From contig JBGPBV010000082.1 in the NCBI GenBank assembly GCA_041481445.1, positions 1-28,576 on the forward strand: a DNA stretch of 28,576 nt, given 5' to 3'. This DNA is from AA29 sp041481445. GTDB lineage: Bacteria; Acidobacteriota; Vicinamibacteria; Fen-336. The notes beneath the pieces were generated by a model. The model was given only the letters and a program-made list of their open reading frames with translations, ran no database searches and was not told the origin of the DNA. Positions 7,253-14,300 of the stretch are shown piece after piece; the stretch's first letter is position 1; each line of letters begins with the position of its first letter. Made by a program: the position numbers and the translations under genes.

Positions 7253-7729
7253 ATGGCGCGAGAGCCGATTCCGACCTGGTACTTTGCAGTGGTAGTAGTC
7301 CGTAAGGACGACCGCTTCCTCCTCGTGCACGAGCGCAAGCATGGGCAGCTCTGGTACCTCCCCGCGGGTCGGGCCGAGTTCGGCGAGACCTTGGAGGCAG
7401 CGGCGTGTCGCGAGACTCTTGAGGAGACCAGCGTGCCGATCCGCCTGACGGCTCTTGTCCGGGTTGAGCACAGCCCAGTCCGGACGGGTGCGCGCGTGCG
7501 AGCACTCTTCCTCGCGGAGCCGGTCGACGACGCGCCTCCGAAGTCGGTCCCTGATTCGGAGTCTCTTGGCGCGGCATGGGTGTCCATCGCCGATCTACCC
7601 AAGTACCCGCTACGAGGGCCTGAAGTGGAGCCACTCTTGCGGTATGTGGCCGAAGGAGGGGTAGTCTATCCTCTCGGCATCCTTCAGCCGGAGGGCATGC
7701 CGTTTACAGAGGCACCGAGAGTCAACTGA
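7253..7729 (+). CDS. Nudix hydrolase
   Basis: A 158-aa protein that hydrolyses a nucleoside diphosphate linked to another group; the substrate is unknown. The Nudix box G-x5-E-x7-R-E-x2-E-E is complete: G39, E45, R53-E54, E57-E58, the metal-binding residues. It is preceded by W34-Y-L-P-A-G, the strand and loop that usually lead into the box. The final U of the consensus (usually xGU) is replaced by T-S-V. Length is normal. The start ATG immediately follows the TAG of the truncated gene, so it may depend on read-through coupling from upstream. It sits in the low-GC cassette-like block on the same strand as its neighbours. Confidence 0.9.
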   Translation: MAREPIPTWYFAVVVVRKDDRFLLVHERKHGQLWYLPAGRAEFGETLEAAACRETLEETSVPIRLTALVRVEHSPVRTGARVRALFLAEPVDDAPPKSVPDSESLGAAWVSIADLPKYPLRGPEVEPLLRYVAEGGVVYPLGILQPEGMPFTEAPRVN

Positions 7730-7744
7730 AAGAGGGACTGAATT

Positions 7745-8254
7745 ATGAGACGCGGAATCCTGTGTTTGCTCGTCGCGACGACAGGCCTGTCCTTGCCCGC
7801 GACCGCGGTCGTCGCTGCTGACCTCGCCGTGAAGAAGACGGTCAACCTCAAGGGCTCGCCGGAAGGGACCTGGTCCCTGATCGGTGACTACTGCGCCATC
7901 CAGAAGTGGCACCCGGCGGTCGCGAAGTGCGAGATCGTCTCGGGTACCAGCAATCACGCCGGTGCCGTCCGCGTTCTCACCCTCGGGGACGGAGCCGCCA
8001 TCCGCGAGGAGCTCATCCACCACGACGCGAAGGCACGGACATACAGCTACAAGATCCTCCAGTCCCCGCTGCCGGTGGTGTCGTACAGTGCCACGATCAG
8101 TGTCCTCCCTGGGGCGAGCGGTGGGTCCGTGGTCGAGTGGAAGAGCACCTTCAAGGCTGCTCCAGGGACCGACGATGCGACGGCGCGAACCACCATCGAG
8201 GGAATCTTCGACGCGGGTCTGGCCAACCTTTCGGCGAAGGAGGCCGCGAAGTAG
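7745..8254 (+). CDS. Exported SRPBCC (START/polyketide-cyclase-like) family protein
   Basis: A 169-aa protein with a clear signal peptide (residues 1-25, ending AVVAA-D). The remainder is one SRPBCC hydrophobic-pocket domain. Markers are V-N-L-K-G-S-P-E-G-T-W-S-L-I-G-D-Y at about 34-50, then W-H-P-A-V-A-K-C, then the long C-terminal helix from A-R-T-T-I-E-G-I-F to A-K-E-A-A-K. Proteins of this type bind small hydrophobic ligands; the family members with the W-H-P-A-V-x-x-C motif are uncharacterised. AGAGGGA lies 7 bases before the ATG. It is the last plus-strand gene of the block and is convergent with the TIR gene. Confidence 0.82.
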   Translation: MRRGILCLLVATTGLSLPATAVVAADLAVKKTVNLKGSPEGTWSLIGDYCAIQKWHPAVAKCEIVSGTSNHAGAVRVLTLGDGAAIREELIHHDAKARTYSYKILQSPLPVVSYSATISVLPGASGGSVVEWKSTFKAAPGTDDATARTTIEGIFDAGLANLSAKEAAK

Positions 8255-8311
8255 TCGGGCTCTGGCACGCGTGCCCACGCGCCCAGGCGGAGCGACTCCC
8301 GGGCGCTGATC

Positions 8312-9241
8312 TCAGGCGCTCGTGATCGACTTCCAATCCCGGAGCCGCTCCGCGATCAGCTCCGCGCGTTGCCGCTCGTCGCTTCCGTCCAGGATGCTCA
8401 TGTCCCCGGGATCGGCGCGCCAGTAGACACCGGCCGTCCGCGCGTTCACTCTCGGGCGCGTGTCCGCACGAGTCGTGAAGTAGCCGGCCGCGCGATCGGC
8501 GGACTCGACGCGGATCTCCCCCGTCCCGTCGAGCTGCGGCGCGTTCGGGTCCCGGGGCCGTTCTCCCTTCCAGTAATAGAAGACTCCCGCAGGGTCCTTC
8601 TTCTCCCTCGCCGCTTCGCTCCAGTACCGCGCGGACAGGCTGCCGTCCTCCTGCCACGAGCGGCCGCCGACCTCCAGCGCGTTGTCACGGTCTCGCGAGA
8701 TCCGCAGGAGGCTCACCGCGGAAGGCTCGCGCGGGCCGCGCTCGGTCAGGGAGAACTGCCACCACAGGCCCTCGATGCGGGCCACGCGGCCCTCGTTCTC
8801 GATGGCCTTCCGGAGCTTCTGGTTGACGGCTCTCATCTCGGACGGGGTCGTCGCCTCGCCGTACCGTACGCACGTGAGACCGAAGAGGTCGCTCGGAAGC
8901 TTGGCGCCGCTGGCATGGAGGATGAAGGTTCGCCGCATTCCGAGGGTTCCCCCGAAAAGGCCGGCTTCGAAGACGACATTGTCTCGCGGAGAAGCCTGAC
9001 CCGATCCCGTGGCGGGCGGTGCGGTCGGGCTGGTGGTCGTCCAGTCATCCCTTGCGAACACGAACGCGGCGAAGTCGACTTCATGCGCGAGCTCGAGGAG
9101 CCGTTCCAGCGTGGTGGTCCCGGGATTGAAGGACGTCGTCCAGGGCTCCACGTGCGCGACGTCCTCGAGACCGCGTGTCAGGGCCTGCAGCAGCTTCTCC
9201 TGCTTTCCTGACGAGCCAAGGAAGATGCGAGGCTTGTTCAT
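8312..9241 (-). CDS. TIR-like (CAP12/Pycsar-effector type) nucleotide-hydrolase protein with C-terminal beta-rich domain
   Basis: A 309-aa protein. Residues 4-127 match the bacterial TIR-like family (Pfam TIR-like, the NAD-cleaving effector domain of CBASS TIR-STING and PycTIR): first strand R-I-F-L-G-S-S-G at 5-12; F-N-P-G-T-T-T-L-E-R-L; D56-F-A-A-F-V and D65-D66-W; and R86-D-N-V-V-F-E92, whose Glu is the catalytic residue in this family. L-P-S-D-L-F-G-L follows. Residues about 150-309 are not a STING or cyclic-nucleotide domain I recognise: they are rich in W, Y and G with alternating strands (W-W-Q-F, L-E-V-G-G, Y-Y-W-K-G, G-Y-F-T-T, G-V-Y-W). That suggests a beta-barrel sensing domain. 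No cyclase gene is adjacent, so a single-gene defence protein is plausible. ATG 9241 has GGGAGGA six bases upstream. TATAAG at 9327-9322 is a possible -10. Confidence 0.78.
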   Translation of the reverse strand: MNKPRIFLGSSGKQEKLLQALTRGLEDVAHVEPWTTSFNPGTTTLERLLELAHEVDFAAFVFARDDWTTTSPTAPPATGSGQASPRDNVVFEAGLFGGTLGMRRTFILHASGAKLPSDLFGLTCVRYGEATTPSEMRAVNQKLRKAIENEGRVARIEGLWWQFSLTERGPREPSAVSLLRISRDRDNALEVGGRSWQEDGSLSARYWSEAAREKKDPAGVFYYWKGERPRDPNAPQLDGTGEIRVESADRAAGYFTTRADTRPRVNARTAGVYWRADPGDMSILDGSDERQRAELIAERLRDWKSITSA

Positions 9242-9418
9242 CGGTTCCTCCCGACGGCAGGTCGCGGCGGCGCCCATGACGGGATCGGGCGGCGTGAGAC
9301 AATCCCAGTCTGCGGCCGTATCTTATATGTGCGCCGGGTATCGTTCGCCCACAGTCCCCCGTAAGAACCTGACGGGTCTCCCGAGCGTGAATGGCCGCAC
9401 GACACACTGGAGGCAAGC

Positions 9419-9838
9419 GTGGAGATCCGAGCCCTTGCATGCGTGGGCATCGTCGCCGTGCTGTTCGCCGCGTCCGCCCGGGCCGCGGACAAGCCCGAGG
9501 ATCTCGCCCAGAGCACGGCGGAGTCGTGGCTGAAGCTGACCGATGCGGGCGACCCGGGGGCGTCGTGGGACCAGGCGGCCAAGCTGTTCAAGGGCGCCGT
9601 CACGAAGGAGCAGTGGACGCAGGCCCTCGCCGGTGTGCGGCCGCCGCTGGGCAAGACCGTCTCCCGCAAGTTGAAGTCCCGCCAGTACAGCGAGAAGGTA
9701 CCGGGCGCACCCGACGGCAAGTACGTGATCATCCAGTACGAGACGGTGTTCGAGAAGAAAGCCTCGGCGGTCGAGACCATCACCCCCATGCTCGATCCGG
9801 ACGGCCATTGGCGGGTGTCCGGGTACTTCATTCGCTGA
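9419..9838 (+). CDS. Exported DUF4019 protein
   Basis: A 139-aa protein with a signal peptide (residues 1-22, ending ARA-A-D). The remaining 117 residues match DUF4019: A-E-S-W-L-K-L-T-D-A-G-D near 35-47, S-W-D-Q-A-A, W-x-x-A-L-A-G-V-R-x-P-L-G, then strands with R-K-L-K-S-R-Q-Y and G-K-Y-V-I-I-Q-Y-E-T-V-F. The ending is E-T-I-T-P-M-L-D-P-D-G-H-W-R-V-S-G-Y-F-I. Function unknown; periplasmic by inference. The GTG start is supported by GGAGG at 9409-9413. It is divergent from the TIR gene across 177 bases that hold an AT-rich patch near 9319-9329. Confidence 0.85.
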   Translation: MEIRALACVGIVAVLFAASARAADKPEDLAQSTAESWLKLTDAGDPGASWDQAAKLFKGAVTKEQWTQALAGVRPPLGKTVSRKLKSRQYSEKVPGAPDGKYVIIQYETVFEKKASAVETITPMLDPDGHWRVSGYFIR

Positions 9839-9847
9839 CGCCAGCGG

Positions 9848-10393
9848 TTGACGGGTATCGCTGTCGTACGTCCCTGGCGGCCGGAAGACGCCCGCGAGCT
9901 TCAACGACAGGCGAACGACCGCCGGGTCTGGCTGAACATGCGCGACGCGTTCCCGCATCCGTACGCGCTCGAGGACGCGCAGCGGTTCATTTCGATGGCC
10001 AGTGCCATGTCGCCGCGGACCTACTTCGCGATCGAGGTCGGCGGACATGTGGCCGGGGGCATCGGCTACACGCTCCATGGCGACGTCGAGCGCATTGCCG
10101 CCGAAGTCGGATATTGGCTGGGGGCGGAGTTCTGGGGGCGGGGCATCGCCACTGCCGCCGTGCGCGCCGTGACCGAGCTCGCCTTCGCGACGCACCCGGA
10201 GCTGGAGCGACTCTACGCCGTGCCCTACGCGTCGAACCCGGCCTCGGCCCGCGTTCTCCAGAAGGCGGGCTACCGCCTCGAGGGAACGCTCCGGCGCAGC
10301 GTGGTCAAGGACGGACGAGTTCTGGACCAATGGATGTACTCCATCGTGCGCGAAGACCTGAGCGGCGCGGGCGAAAAGTGTTTAGTTGTGTAA
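9848..10393 (+). CDS. GNAT acetyltransferase, RimJ/RimL type
   Basis: A 181-aa acetyltransferase of the RimJ/RimL-like subgroup, which acetylates protein N-termini, antibiotics or small amines; the target here is unknown. It starts with V-V-R-P-W-R-P-E-D-A-x-E-L. The beta-4/loop is E-V-G-Y-W-L-G-A-E-F-W-G-R-G-I-A-T-A-A-V, with the acetyl-CoA loop W-G-R-G-I-A. It continues with N-P-A-S-A-R-V-L-Q-K-A-G-Y-R-L-E-G-T-L-R and a final strand D-Q-W-M-Y-S-I. The only possible start near the domain is TTG 9848, because an in-frame TGA (9836-9838, the stop of the preceding gene) blocks extension. No clear ribosome-binding site is present, so translation is probably coupled to DUF4019. Confidence 0.87.
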   Translation: MTGIAVVRPWRPEDARELQRQANDRRVWLNMRDAFPHPYALEDAQRFISMASAMSPRTYFAIEVGGHVAGGIGYTLHGDVERIAAEVGYWLGAEFWGRGIATAAVRAVTELAFATHPELERLYAVPYASNPASARVLQKAGYRLEGTLRRSVVKDGRVLDQWMYSIVREDLSGAGEKCLVV

Positions 10394-10416
10394 CGTATGG
10401 CTGTAAGCTAGGACCC

Positions 10417-10445
10417 AGGTTGTGTGCCTACAACCTCAAGGAGGT
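10417..10445 (+). promoter_or_regulatory. Leader hairpins over the ribosome-binding site of the 148-aa gene
   Basis: AGGTTGT (10417-10423) and ACAACCT (10430-10436) form a perfect 7-bp stem with a 6-base loop. ACCTC (10433-10437) can alternatively pair with GAGGT (10441-10445), which would cover the Shine-Dalgarno AAGGAGGT (10438-10445). The two stems share bases 10433-10436 and exclude each other. This could be a simple translational switch; it is inferred from pairing only. Confidence 0.35.
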
Positions 10446-10450
10446 CCTCA

Positions 10451-10897
10451 ATGGCAAGCGATGCCAAGCCCGGCCCCTGCAACCCAGCCTGCACCAACGT
10501 GCTCAAGTTCATGACGGATCATGACGTGCCACCCAGTGTCGGGATCAGTCTTCCACCCTACAAACCCATCGACGGCTATCGGCACATCAACGTGTTCGTC
10601 CGCTTCAGCCAGGTCGCCTCGGACGAGGCCCCGGTGGACCTCGGGGTCATCTTCGCCTTCGATGCGAACGGGACGATGGGGGCGCGCCGGTATGAGAACC
10701 TCGAGGAGAACGTGAGCGGCCCCCAGAGCACGAACTTCATCGAGGTGTCGGGTCAGGGGAGCTGGCACGGGAGTCCCCACAACATCAGCACCTACGTGGC
10801 CCGATTCCCGGTGATGGGACCCTTCATCCAGGTGTTCGTCTACAACCGCGCACCGATCAAGAGGATCGTCAGCGTGTGGGGCTATCTCGTCTCATAG
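10451..10897 (+). CDS. Hypothetical protein, 148 aa
   Basis: Not recognised. The protein has no signal peptide or membrane segment. It starts with MASDAKPGPCNPACTNVL (two cysteines, C10 and C14, spaced C-x3-C). It then appears as a small beta-rich domain: I-N-V-F-V-R-F-S-Q, D-L-G-V-I-F-A-F-D-A-N-G-T-M-G, F-I-E-V-S-G-Q-G-S-W-H-G and a closing strand I-V-S-V-W-G-Y-L-V-S. The alternating strands suggest a jelly-roll or lectin-like sandwich, but this is only a guess. The start at ATG 10451 is very well supported by AAGGAGGT six bases upstream, the best ribosome-binding site in the area, suggesting high expression. Its last six bases overlap the end of the convergent DUF2229 gene. Less GC-rich than the operon next to it. 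Confidence 0.72.
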   Translation: MASDAKPGPCNPACTNVLKFMTDHDVPPSVGISLPPYKPIDGYRHINVFVRFSQVASDEAPVDLGVIFAFDANGTMGARRYENLEENVSGPQSTNFIEVSGQGSWHGSPHNISTYVARFPVMGPFIQVFVYNRAPIKRIVSVWGYLVS

Positions 10898-12115
10898 GAG
10901 AGCGGGAACCCTCCAGGTGGCGGTGGCGGCCGCCAGCGTGGCGGCGAGCGGACCTGCTCCGGGCCGGGCCGCGCGCTTGGCCTCGATGATCCGGGCGGAG
11001 TGGGCCTCCAGGTAGTGCGCGATGGTCTCGATGCGGATCTTGACCGAGCCCCCGGGCTTGGTCGAATCGAGGTCCTGGAACGAGAAGAACAGCGTCCCCG
11101 AGCGCTCCACGATCTGCTGGACCGGCGTGTACGTGGGCTGGTCCATGCCGCACTCGTAGCTCGACAGGCGGATGACGCAGGCCACCCAGGGAAGGCGTGA
11201 GCCGACCTTCGCTCCCCACAGGATCTCGTTCGTGTTCGAGCTGTAGGACGAGGGCCAGACGTCGGAGATGTCGAAGGCCGACTTGATGGTCCCCGCGCGC
11301 ACGTCGTCGCCGAAGAGCCAGTCCATGAGGTCGGGATCGGTCGGCAGGTACTGCGCCCACAGGACCGGGTAGCCGTAGGCCTGGAGGTCGACCTCGATCT
11401 CGTGGCCGATGCCGGGGTCCATGTGGTACGGCCGAGCCAGCACGAGCAGGCACGGTTTCTCCTCGCGGGCGCACCACTCGAGCACCTCGCGGCTCTTGCC
11501 CCGCGCCCGCTCGTTGAAGCCCTCCAGCGCGCGGTAGCCCGCCTCGACCGCCCGCCGCGTCTCTTCGAGGGTCAGCCCGGGCAGGACGTCACGCAGGGCC
11601 CCGAAGAGCTGCTTGGGGACGAGGCGCGGGTCGCCCATGCTCACCAGGGGCGTCACGTGGCGGATGCCGTTCTCGGCGAAGAGGTCCCGTTCCTTCATGA
11701 AGCCGGCCTTGATGTTCTCGGGCGCGGCCATCACGCGCGGACAGGAGAGGGTGTCCACCACCGCGCCCTTCAGGAAGGAGGGCAGGGTCGCGATCATCGG
11801 CGAGAGCAGGACGTCGAGCTTCTTCCGCTGCCCGAAGAGAAGCTCCCCGTAGTGCCCCGACATGCACTTGACCGGGTAGCAGCAGTCCACGGTCCCGCGG
11901 CCCTTGCCGAAGTCGCGGCTCTGCTCGTCGGAGGTCTCGGAGGAGAAGACGATCTCGAGCGGATCAATCCCCAGCGCGATCAGGAAGGCCAGCCAGAACT
12001 GGTGCGTCGACCAGAGGTTCAGGGCTTTCGGCAGGCCTATGCGCAGGGAGGCCCGCCGGGCGAGGCCGGCGGAAGCCTTCCCGCCGAACCAGCTCGCCAA
12101 GGTTGGGAAAGGCAC
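10892..12115 (-). CDS. DUF2229 acyl-CoA dehydratase activase-related protein (possibly the frameshifted C-terminal part of the activase)
   Basis: 407 aa if started at GTG 12115. The conserved domain begins at L24-R-I-G-L-P-K-A-L-N-L-W-S-T-H-Q-F-W. It carries the DUF2229 cysteines D-C78-C79-Y-P-V-K-C84 and C125, then R-P-Y-H-M-D-P-G-I-G-H-E-I and Y-E-C-G-M-D-Q-P-T-Y near the end. These would hold an iron-sulfur cluster in an electron-transfer complex with the activase and the HgdB-like protein (inference). It overlaps the activase frame by 152 bases. In many relatives these domains belong to one long chain, and the first 23 residues here look unlike a conserved N-terminus, so a frameshift is possible. 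Against this, GGAGGAGGT lies five bases before GTG 12115 and could start a separate protein. Confidence 0.82.
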   Translation of the reverse strand: MPFPTLASWFGGKASAGLARRASLRIGLPKALNLWSTHQFWLAFLIALGIDPLEIVFSSETSDEQSRDFGKGRGTVDCCYPVKCMSGHYGELLFGQRKKLDVLLSPMIATLPSFLKGAVVDTLSCPRVMAAPENIKAGFMKERDLFAENGIRHVTPLVSMGDPRLVPKQLFGALRDVLPGLTLEETRRAVEAGYRALEGFNERARGKSREVLEWCAREEKPCLLVLARPYHMDPGIGHEIEVDLQAYGYPVLWAQYLPTDPDLMDWLFGDDVRAGTIKSAFDISDVWPSSYSSNTNEILWGAKVGSRLPWVACVIRLSSYECGMDQPTYTPVQQIVERSGTLFFSFQDLDSTKPGGSVKIRIETIAHYLEAHSARIIEAKRAARPGAGPLAATLAAATATWRVPALL

Positions 12116-14300
12116 TCTTCACCTCCTCCAGCTTCGCCTTGACCACCCGCATCTCGTTCACGTCCTCGACGAGCCCCTTCGGGCAGGAGTTGCCGCTGAT
12201 GACGCGCTGCCAGCCCGCGGCCAGGGGCACCTTGCTCCAGAGGCGTCCCTTGCCCTCGGAGAGGCGCACGTCGATGAACGTCCGCTTGCAGGTGACCGGG
12301 CACCAGTGGCAGACGGTGCCCTCGCTGGTGGTGGTCGTGTAGTCGAGGGACTCGATGGTGGCGAAACCGCGGAAGCGCGACGGCCGGCGGCGCTCCCACC
12401 ACTCCGCGCCGCAGAGGGCGGCCCCGATCGCGCCCGCCTCCCCGGAGTAAGGGTGGACGACGATCTCCGCGTCCGGGACCTTGGCCGTGATGAAGTCCAC
12501 CTGCGCCTTGACCACGGCCAGGTTGCGGTGGGTGCCGCCCTGCAGGACGAACTTGCGGCCGGCCGCGCGCAGGTTCTGGAGCTGGCCGGCGTAGACCCAG
12601 ACGTTGAGAGGCAGGACGGCGGCCAGCGAGGCCATGATCTCCTCCGCCGTCCATCCCTTCCGCTGCTGGTTGACGATGTCGGACTGCAGGAACACGCCGC
12701 AGCCCATGGCCAGGGTCGGCATGGCCTTGGCCTGGAAGGCGCGCTCCGCGTACTCCTCGAGGGGCACGGCGTAGCGGTCGGCCACCCCCTGCAGGAACGC
12801 GCCGTTGCCGGACGAGCACTGCGAGTTGAGGCGGAAGTCGGCCACCGTGCGCTGGCGCAGGATCATGATCTTGACGTCGCAGCCGCCGACGTCGCAGATG
12901 ACGTCCGCGTCCGGGATGTAGTGCAGGGCGGCGGTGGCGTGGGCGACCGTCTCCACGATCGCCACGTCCGCGCCCAGCACGTCCTTCAGCAGGTCCTTGC
13001 CGTAGCCCGTGATCGAGAGCGCACCGACGTCCTCGAACCCGGCCTCGCGGACCTGACGGAAGAGCTCCTTGGCGTCCTCGATCGGGTTGCCTTTCGAGAG
13101 CGCGTAGCAGCTGAAGAGGAGCTCCCGCTCGGGCGAGAGGACGACCGCCTTGGCGGTGGTGCTGCCGAAGTCGCAGCCGACCAGGGCCGGCGCGGACGTG
13201 CGCGTGGCCCGGGCCGTCGCCATGCGCGGCCCCCCATAGCGCCCCAGGAATCGCTCCAGGTCGCCGTCTCCGCCGACCAGGGCCCGCGCGCCCGACTTGG
13301 CCTTCTGCTCGTGCTGCCCCTCGTCGATCCACCACCGGAGCCGGTCGGCGCCCGCGTACACCGCGACGTCGGGCGCGTCCTGCCCCCCCACCTCCACGCA
13401 GCCCAGGCACGCGTAGTAGAGCGCCTCCTCGGGGACGTGGATGAGCTCGGCCGGGTCGCGGCCCTCGCCCAGCGGCACCTTGCGCTCGGCCCAGAGCTTG
13501 CCCAGGTGATGGCGCCAGGCCTCCTGCAGCCCGATGAAGAACAGGTTGGGACCGCCCAGCAGCAGCACCTCCGGCATCGGCGTGTTGCCCTTGGTGAGGG
13601 TGGCCAGGTTCTGGTACACGACGGCCTCGAAGAGGCTGGCGATGATCTCCTCGACCGGCACCCCCGCCTTGACCAGCGTGTTGGCGTCGGACTCCGCGAA
13701 GATCCCGCACTTCGAGCTGATCTTGTGCAGGGCGCGGCCGGCGTACGGCATCCGCGCCAGGTCCTCCGCCGGGACCTGCAGCTTGCGCGCCGTCTTCTCG
13801 ATGAAGGTGCCGGTGCCCCCGCTGCAAGCCGACTGCATGAAGACTTGCTTGCCCTTGCCAGTCGTGGTGATGAAGGGCTTGTCCTCGCCAGCCGTGGCCA
13901 TCAAGGGCTTGCCCTTGCCGGCCGCCGTCATCAAGGGCTTGCCCTTCCCGGAGCCGGTGGCGGTGAAGAAGATCGTCTTCATGTCCTCCCCGCCGATCTC
14001 GGAGACGAAGGAGACGGACGGGTGGACCCGCTCGACGGAGGCGGCCACCGCCACCACCTCCTGCACGAGCTTTCCGCCGACCAGGGGCGCGATGAAGCCG
14101 GCTCCCGACCCCGTGAAGAGGATGCGGTCCCGGCCCGCGGCCAGGCCGCACTCCCCTTCCATCCGCGTCAGGAACTCGAGGACCTTCTCTGCCTGGTGGG
14201 TGTTGTGACGCTGGTAGTCCTGCCAGAGCGTGCGGCCGTCCTCGACTGCCACCGCCTTGACCGTGGTCGACCCCACGTCCACGCCGACGATCCGGCTCAA
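11964..14300 (-). CDS. Double-domain BadF/BadG/BcrA/BcrD-type ATPase (2-hydroxyacyl-CoA dehydratase activase-like)
   Basis: 778 aa. It has two ASKHA ATPase domains that would use ATP to drive a low-potential electron to an HgdB-like partner. Domain 1 (1-330) begins V-G-V-D-V-G-S-T-T-V-K. Its nucleotide motif is C159-S-G-G-T-G-T-F-I-E-K, and the cluster cysteine motif is K-C198-G-I-F-A-E-S-D, with L-G-C301 following. Domain 2 (372-630) begins V-G-C-D-F-G-S-T-T-A-K and has C495-S-S-G-N-G-A-F and G-C534-G-V-F-L-Q-S-D. A Cys-rich segment C664-x2-C667-x3-C671 and C706 follows. The start is TTG 14300, overlapping the TGA of the HgdB-like gene (TTGA), with GAGGGG just upstream. Residues 118-150 contain a 10-residue tandem repeat absent from the usual motif. 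Beyond about residue 745 the frame gives non-homologous sequence while the DUF2229 frame takes over. Confidence 0.86.
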   Translation of the reverse strand: MSRIVGVDVGSTTVKAVAVEDGRTLWQDYQRHNTHQAEKVLEFLTRMEGECGLAAGRDRILFTGSGAGFIAPLVGGKLVQEVVAVAASVERVHPSVSFVSEIGGEDMKTIFFTATGSGKGKPLMTAAGKGKPLMATAGEDKPFITTTGKGKQVFMQSACSGGTGTFIEKTARKLQVPAEDLARMPYAGRALHKISSKCGIFAESDANTLVKAGVPVEEIIASLFEAVVYQNLATLTKGNTPMPEVLLLGGPNLFFIGLQEAWRHHLGKLWAERKVPLGEGRDPAELIHVPEEALYYACLGCVEVGGQDAPDVAVYAGADRLRWWIDEGQHEQKAKSGARALVGGDGDLERFLGRYGGPRMATARATRTSAPALVGCDFGSTTAKAVVLSPERELLFSCYALSKGNPIEDAKELFRQVREAGFEDVGALSITGYGKDLLKDVLGADVAIVETVAHATAALHYIPDADVICDVGGCDVKIMILRQRTVADFRLNSQCSSGNGAFLQGVADRYAVPLEEYAERAFQAKAMPTLAMGCGVFLQSDIVNQQRKGWTAEEIMASLAAVLPLNVWVYAGQLQNLRAAGRKFVLQGGTHRNLAVVKAQVDFITAKVPDAEIVVHPYSGEAGAIGAALCGAEWWERRRPSRFRGFATIESLDYTTTTSEGTVCHWCPVTCKRTFIDVRLSEGKGRLWSKVPLAAGWQRVISGNSCPKGLVEDVNEMRVVKAKLEEVKSAFPNLGELVRREGFRRPRPAGLPAHRPAESPEPLVDAPVLAGLPDRAGD
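13848..13947 (-). repeat. 30-bp tandem repeat inside the activase gene
   Basis: Three full units begin at 13848, 13878 and 13908, with a partial fourth to about 13947. Each starts with CTTGCCCTTGCC or a close variant on the plus strand and ends in AAGGG. In protein they read as ten-residue units of the type G-K-G-K-P-L-M-x-x-A, with the last unit more diverged. They sit between the strand before the nucleotide-binding loop and the C-S-G-G-T-G loop and keep the reading frame. Confidence 0.8.

Noticed and set aside
8264..8275. GGCACGCGTGCC palindrome between the SRPBCC and TIR genes
   Set aside because: Too short to make a stable terminator hairpin (4-bp stem) and no T run on either side; kept only as a possible weak bidirectional element.
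10379..10450. Possible further attC site between the RimJ-like GNAT and the 148-aa gene
   Set aside because: GTGTAAC and GTTTAGT do not fit RYYYAAC/GTTRRRY, and no paired inner boxes with matching spacers were found.
13848..13947. Tandem repeat as a CRISPR array
   Set aside because: The units are contiguous without spacers, in frame inside a gene, and diverged.
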